Of a stretch of 23,110 nucleotides of DNA, positions 16,863 to 23,110 are shown piece after piece. A program made the translations under genes and the position numbers. The stretch's first letter is position 1, and every line of letters begins with the position of its first letter. A model generated the notes under the pieces. It saw nothing but the letters and a program-made list of their open reading frames with translations. It did no database searches and had not been told where the DNA came from. The stretch comes from Thauera sp. (GTDB lineage Bacteria; Pseudomonadota; Gammaproteobacteria; Burkholderiales; Rhodocyclaceae), in NCBI GenBank assembly GCA_023150215.1, contig JAKLLJ010000013.1, positions 1-23,110 on the forward strand, given 5' to 3'.

Positions 16863-16926
16863 GTTCGCGGCTTCCGCCGCTCCTACAAACACCCCCCTCC
16901 CTGTAGGAGCGGCGGAAGCCGCGAAC
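16863..16926. repeat. REP-type inverted pair, 25-bp perfect arms
   Basis: Two arms, 16863-16887 and 16902-16926, are perfect reverse complements over 25 bp, separated by a 14-nt C-rich loop. Each unit starts from its inner end with TGTAGGAGCGG and continues GAAGCCGCGAAC; the GTAG head followed by an imperfect palindrome is the hallmark of REP elements moved by RAYT (TnpA-REP) proteins in proteobacteria. The pair lies between the convergent GGDEF-EAL gene and clpB, where it would form a strong hairpin in both transcripts. No RAYT gene is in the window. Confidence 0.85.
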
Positions 16927-16939
16927 CCCACCGCCCTTC

Positions 16940-16967
16940 CTGCAGAACCAGCCGCCGCCGCGAACCC
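16940..16967. repeat. Degenerate third REP copy
   Basis: The 28-nt stretch beginning CTGCAGAACC and ending CGCGAACCC matches the right-hand REP arm (from 16901) at 21 of 28 positions without gaps, in the same orientation and 39 bp further on. Substitutions fall mostly in the palindrome centre, which suggests decay. It lies in the gap before the clpB stop codon. Confidence 0.55.
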
Positions 16968-17014
16968 TCAGCCGGTGCCGCGACGCCCCGCTCCAGGGCT
17001 CGGGGCTCCCGCGC

Positions 17015-19597
<2,583 letters not shown>

Positions 19598-19631
19598 GGG
19601 AGCATCCTCGGGATTCGTTGAACTGACGCCT

Positions 19632-19660
19632 ATGTGGGGCGCATCGGCCGCGCTTCAAGG
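19632..19660 (-). promoter_or_regulatory. Sigma-32 heat-shock promoter for clpB
   Basis: On the minus strand, CTTGAA (19654-19659, preceded by CCC) is followed after 14 nt by CCCCACAT (19632-19639). This fits the heat-shock consensus CTTGAAA then CCCCATnT with a 13-15 nt spacer. The transcript would start about 28 nt before the clpB ATG. The element sits wholly inside the 69-nt gap between the symporter stop and clpB, so clpB has its own promoter. Confidence 0.8.
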
Positions 19661-19666
19661 GGTAGC

Positions 19667-21712
19667 TCAGGCCGGCGGCCGCTCCTGCCCGGGCAGATCG
19701 GGATAACGCACGTAGTCGAGCAGGTCCTGGATTTCCTGCGGTGGCGGCTTGGTCAGCAAGCTCACCGCGATGATGGTGGCAAAGCCCAGCGGCACGCCGA
19801 ACACCCCCGCCGAGATCGGATTGATGTCCAGCCACGCATTGGCCATCGAGCCCCCGAAGAAGGGATGGGTGCGCACCACGTAGAACACCGTGACCGCGAG
19901 TCCGGCCAGCATGCCGGCGACCGCACCGGGACGATTGGCGCGCCGCCAGAAGATGCCGAGCACCAGCGCCGGAAAAAAACCGGAAGCGCCGATCGAGAAC
20001 GCCAGCCCGACCATGAAGAGGATGTTGTCCGGCCGCATCGACGCCACCCAGGCCGCCACCACCGCCACCACCAGCAGCTGGGATTTGGAGATCACCAGGC
20101 GGCGGTGGGTCGAGGCCTGCGGATTGATCACTTTGTAATACAGGTCGTGCGACAGTGCATTCGAGATCGTCAGCAGCAGCCCGTCCGCGGTGGACAGCGC
20201 GGCGGCGAGGCCACCCGCCGCCACCAGCCCGGAGACCACGTAGGGCAGGCCGGCGATCTCGGGGGTGGCAAGCACGATCACATCGGTGTTCAGGCTCAGT
20301 TCGGCCAGTTGCAGCACGCCGTCGCCATTGAGGTCCTCGATCCGCACCAGGCCCACCCGTCCCCAGGACGCCACCCAGTCCGGCAGGATCGCAATGCTGG
20401 ATCCGACCAGGTTGTTGTACACCTCCCACTTGGCGAACACCGCATAGGCGGGCGCCGTGACATAAAGCAGGAAGATGAAGAACAGCGACCACAGCACCGA
20501 ACGCCGGGCCTCCATGACGCCGGGCGTGGTGTAGTAGCGCATCAGGATGTGAGGCAGCGCTGCGGTACCGACCATCAGCACGAACATCAGGGCGAGGAAG
20601 TTGTTGCGCGCCACGGCGGACTCGCGCTCGTTCGCTCCGGGGTGTGCCTCGGCATGGCGCGGTGGCGGCTTCGCGCGCTCCAGCGCCCCGAGGCGGGCAC
20701 GCTCCCAGGCCTGTTGGGCGTCCGCGGGCGTGCGCGGCAGGTCGCGTAAGGCACGCTCGGCGAGTGCGATGTCGCGCGCGGGCGCGCTGTTCAGGCGCAT
20801 GCCGTTGAGTTCGGCGATCATGCGCCGGCGCTCATCCTCGAGCGAGACCGGCAGCGCGGCGATCTTGTCGGCATAGTCCTGCGCGCGCGCGGCGTACAGG
20901 TCGCGCACTTCGCGTTCAGTGGGCGAATCGAACAACACGTCCTCACGCGCGCTGATCTGCTGCAGCACGCCGCCATAGACCGCCTGCGGGATCGGCACCC
21001 CGGTGAGCTTGTAGGACAAGATCACCACCGGCACCAGGTAGGCGATGATCAGGATCACGTACTGCGCGACCTGGGTCCAGGTCACCGCCCGCATGCCGCC
21101 AAGGAAGGAGCACACCAGGATGCCGGCCAGGCCGATGAAGAGTCCGATCTCGAACTCCACGCTGACGAAGCGGCTGGTGACGAGGCCGACACCGTAGATC
21201 TGCGCGACCAGGTACACGAAGCTCGCCAGCACCGCAGCGCCAAGGCCGACCAGGCGCGCAACGTTGCCCTGGTAGCGCGCGCCGAGGAAGTCGGGAATGG
21301 TGTACTGGCCGAACTTGCGCAAATAGGGCGCAAGCAGCAGCGCCACCAGCACGAAGCCCCCGGTCCACCCGGTGACGAAGGCCAGGCCTTCGAAGCCACT
21401 GAAATACAGTGTGCCCGCCAAGCCGATGAAGGACGCGGCGCTCATCCAGTCCGCCGCGGTGGCCATGCCGTTGAACAGCGCAGGGACGCGGCGGCCGGCG
21501 ACGTAGTACTCCGAGACATCGGAGGTGCGCGACAGCACGCCGATGGTGGCGTAGATCGCGATGGTCACGAACAGGAACACGTGACCGATGAGTTGCTGCG
21601 ACAGGCCGAGGCTCTCACCGATCGCCAGCAGCACGACGAAGACCGCGAAGCCGAGCGTGTAGATCGCATAGTAGCGGCGCAACTGTCTTGCAAAGCCGGC
21701 GTTGCGCCTCAA
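19667..21712 (-). CDS. Large sodium:solute symporter, VC_2705-like (acetate-permease relative)
   Basis: A 681-residue inner-membrane symporter of the sodium:solute (SSS) family, close to the VC_2705/ActP group that takes up small carboxylates such as acetate with sodium. Core helices read clearly: SDVSEYYVAGRRVPALFNGM (64-83), ADWMSAASFIGLAG, YTIPDFLGARY, CSFLGGMRAVTWTQ, LATPEIAGLPYVVSGLVAAGG and FSIGASGFFPALVLGIFW in parts. Two oddities: a polar insert of about 120 residues (251-370) with coiled-coil-like character, and an EF-hand-like loop DLNGDGVLQLAE (460-471). The start is a TTG at 21712, chosen for the AGGGGAG 8 nt upstream and the normal MRRNAGFARQLRRYY beginning; the frame could extend upstream into the exonuclease gene but that is a shadow. 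It lies 37 nt after the exonuclease, likely one operon. The small DUF4212 partner usual for this family is not visible beside it. Substrate is uncertain. Confidence 0.9.
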   Translation of the reverse strand: MRRNAGFARQLRRYYAIYTLGFAVFVVLLAIGESLGLSQQLIGHVFLFVTIAIYATIGVLSRTSDVSEYYVAGRRVPALFNGMATAADWMSAASFIGLAGTLYFSGFEGLAFVTGWTGGFVLVALLLAPYLRKFGQYTIPDFLGARYQGNVARLVGLGAAVLASFVYLVAQIYGVGLVTSRFVSVEFEIGLFIGLAGILVCSFLGGMRAVTWTQVAQYVILIIAYLVPVVILSYKLTGVPIPQAVYGGVLQQISAREDVLFDSPTEREVRDLYAARAQDYADKIAALPVSLEDERRRMIAELNGMRLNSAPARDIALAERALRDLPRTPADAQQAWERARLGALERAKPPPRHAEAHPGANERESAVARNNFLALMFVLMVGTAALPHILMRYYTTPGVMEARRSVLWSLFFIFLLYVTAPAYAVFAKWEVYNNLVGSSIAILPDWVASWGRVGLVRIEDLNGDGVLQLAELSLNTDVIVLATPEIAGLPYVVSGLVAAGGLAAALSTADGLLLTISNALSHDLYYKVINPQASTHRRLVISKSQLLVVAVVAAWVASMRPDNILFMVGLAFSIGASGFFPALVLGIFWRRANRPGAVAGMLAGLAVTVFYVVRTHPFFGGSMANAWLDINPISAGVFGVPLGFATIIAVSLLTKPPPQEIQDLLDYVRYPDLPGQERPPA

Positions 21713-21749
21713 GTGACGATCTCCCCTGGCTCGGCGGCGAAGCCGGACA

Positions 21750-23110
21750 TCAGTACTTGACTCGCGCGTAATAGGTCTGCTCGGCGGCCTCGCGCGCCTG
21801 GCGCAGGGTGCGAATTCCCTTCTCCGCCAGCAGCGGCACCAGCTTGAGGAACACCTCGGCGGTGACGATCGCGTCGCCAAGCGCGGTGTGGCGGCCGACG
21901 ATGGTGAGCCCGAGCCGCTCGGCGATGGCCTCCAGGCGGTGCGATTCCTGGTTCGGGTGGATGACCGCCGACAGCAGCAGGGTGTCGATCACCGGCTGGT
22001 CGAAGCGCAGCCCGGTCTGCGCTTCCTTGAGTTGCAGGAAGCGCATGTCGAAGGCAGCGTTGTGCGCGATCAGCACGGTGTCGGCGGCGAAGGCGTGGAA
22101 GGCCGGCAACACCTTGTCGATGGTGGGCTGGCCGCGCAGCATCTCCGAGGTGATGCCGTGGATCTTCGCGGACTCGGGGGCGAGCGGACGCTCCGGATCG
22201 ACCAGTTGCTCGAAGGACTCGCTGCGCAGCAGCTTGCCGTTGAGGATGCGGGTGGCGCCGATCTGGATGATCTCGTCGCCCTGCGAGGGGTTGAGGCCGG
22301 TGGTCTCGGTGTCGAACACCGTGTAGGTCAGCTCGGAAAGCAGGCGGTCGTCGAGCTCGTGGGACTTCTCCGACCAGGCGAAGAGGTCGAAATCGTAGTA
22401 CTCGGGCCGGCTCTCGCCGCGCAGATAGGTGTCGGCCTCGGCCTGCTCCTGCGGCGTCGCCGCCGGCAGCAGGATGCGAAAGAAGGCACGGTGGCGCACC
22501 TTCTCGCGCTCGAGCCACATCTCGCCGTCGTGGCGATCCACCACATCGCGCACGGTGAGCGGGCTGCTCTCGTCCTCCACCTTCATCGGCTCGAGCTCCC
22601 AGCTCATCACCGTCTCGGTGCTCATCGCCTGCCCCGACCAGATCAGGTCGAGATGCACCAGGCGTCCGGCGGCCGATAGCCGAAAGCGCACCTCGCGCAC
22701 TTCGAACTCGTCGGACAGCCGGCTCGCGAGGTAGGTGATCGCCTGGATCAGCGAGAAGCTGTCGACCTTGATCCACAGCGACTCGTCGACCTCCTCGAGC
22801 TTGGTGGGCAGGCCGATACGGGTCTCGATGCGGCGCTGCGCGGCGGCGATGAGGTCGGCGCCAAGCATCTCCTCGAGCGGCCAGCGCGCCTTCAGCGAAT
22901 CGGCAAACTCGGTTGCGGTGCTGTCGAGGCGCTGGCTCATCGCCTGCACCTCGTCGCGCACCACCTTGCGGAAGCGCGTGCGCAAGTCTTCGGTGAGGTC
23001 CTCGAACTCGAGCATGTCGGCGGCCGCACGCACGTTGGCGAGCGAGGCCCGGTTGCCCTCGGTGAGGTTGTGCAGCATCTGGTCACGGCGCGATTCGTTC
23101 TCGAAGTTGC
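21750..23110 (-). CDS. DEDDh 3'-5' exonuclease fused to a degenerate histidine-kinase core, partial at N-terminus
   Basis: The frame is open to the right edge, so the N-terminus is missing; 453 residues are visible. The C-terminal 180 residues are a DnaQ-like exonuclease with all DEDDh motifs: DTETTG (in 22290-22313), HNAAFD (22047-22064) and HTALGD (21873-21890); such enzymes remove nucleotides from 3' DNA or RNA ends. The N-terminal part resembles a sensor kinase: a HisKA-like helix pair (TEGNRASLANVRAAADML) followed by a HATPase-like fold ending VVDRHDGEMWLE and RAFFRILLPA. The phosphoacceptor His is absent, and the N, G1 and G2 ATP-binding boxes are not recognisable (WSGQAM where DxGxG is expected), so it is probably a dead kinase used as a sensing or dimerising module. 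It precedes the sodium:solute symporter by 37 nt. Exonuclease function is confident; the substrate and signal are unknown. Confidence 0.87.
   Translation of the reverse strand, partial: NFENESRRDQMLHNLTEGNRASLANVRAAADMLEFEDLTEDLRTRFRKVVRDEVQAMSQRLDSTATEFADSLKARWPLEEMLGADLIAAAQRRIETRIGLPTKLEEVDESLWIKVDSFSLIQAITYLASRLSDEFEVREVRFRLSAAGRLVHLDLIWSGQAMSTETVMSWELEPMKVEDESSPLTVRDVVDRHDGEMWLEREKVRHRAFFRILLPAATPQEQAEADTYLRGESRPEYYDFDLFAWSEKSHELDDRLLSELTYTVFDTETTGLNPSQGDEIIQIGATRILNGKLLRSESFEQLVDPERPLAPESAKIHGITSEMLRGQPTIDKVLPAFHAFAADTVLIAHNAAFDMRFLQLKEAQTGLRFDQPVIDTLLLSAVIHPNQESHRLEAIAERLGLTIVGRHTALGDAIVTAEVFLKLVPLLAEKGIRTLRQAREAAEQTYYARVKY

Noticed and set aside
16981..17014. GCCCCG/CGGGGC stem just after clpB as a terminator
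   Set aside because: The stem is only six pairs with a 10-nt loop and no T run; the REP hairpin further on is a better candidate.
21709..21750. Small peptide-like frame ending GEIVT between the exonuclease and the symporter
   Set aside because: It is the tail of an out-of-frame shadow; the gap is better explained as the symporter ribosome-binding region.

Overview
The base composition (GC-rich, strong third-position G/C) and gene content suggest a denitrifying betaproteobacterium of the Rhodocyclales, Thauera/Azoarcus/Aromatoleum-like. This rests on the tandem nitrate/nitrite transporters beside a Crp/Fnr regulator, a beta/gamma-type FabI, PpiD and ClpB, and REP-like palindromes. It is an inference, since no rRNA or other phylogenetic marker is present.

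Layout. 1-3865 (minus strand) is a nitrate-respiration block: a Crp/Fnr regulator without the FNR iron-sulfur cysteines, then narK1 and narK2 (narK2 runs off the left edge, and narGHJI would be expected beyond it). 4001-10284 (minus) is a tightly overlapping group: a peptide-type ABC substrate-binding lipoprotein, two permeases, and the protein AMPylase SelO 49 nt downstream. No ATPase gene is visible. 10480-11277 (plus) is fabI with a perfect -10 box, separated by a double-hairpin bidirectional terminator from the convergent ppiD (11503-13395, minus). 13547-16825 (plus) is a MASE1-CHASE-PAS-GGDEF-EAL c-di-GMP enzyme that may be translated from a leaderless mRNA. A 25-bp perfect inverted repeat of REP type, plus a decayed third copy, separates it from clpB (17015-19597, minus), which has a good sigma-32 promoter. 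19667-23110 (minus) is a large VC_2705-type sodium:solute symporter, preceded by a protein joining a decayed histidine-kinase core to an intact DEDDh exonuclease; the latter runs off the right edge.

Most of the window is conserved housekeeping and respiratory content. The less ordinary items are the pseudokinase-exonuclease fusion, the ATPase-less ABC operon whose binding protein has a lipobox and a C-terminal membrane helix, the two additional predicted helices in narK2, an EF-hand-like loop in the symporter, three TGGAC repeats about two helical turns apart upstream of narK1, and the REP cluster. I found no convincing evidence of a wholly new multi-gene system. No gene-free stretch exceeds 300 bases, and I saw no tRNA, rRNA, CRISPR array or insertion sequence.
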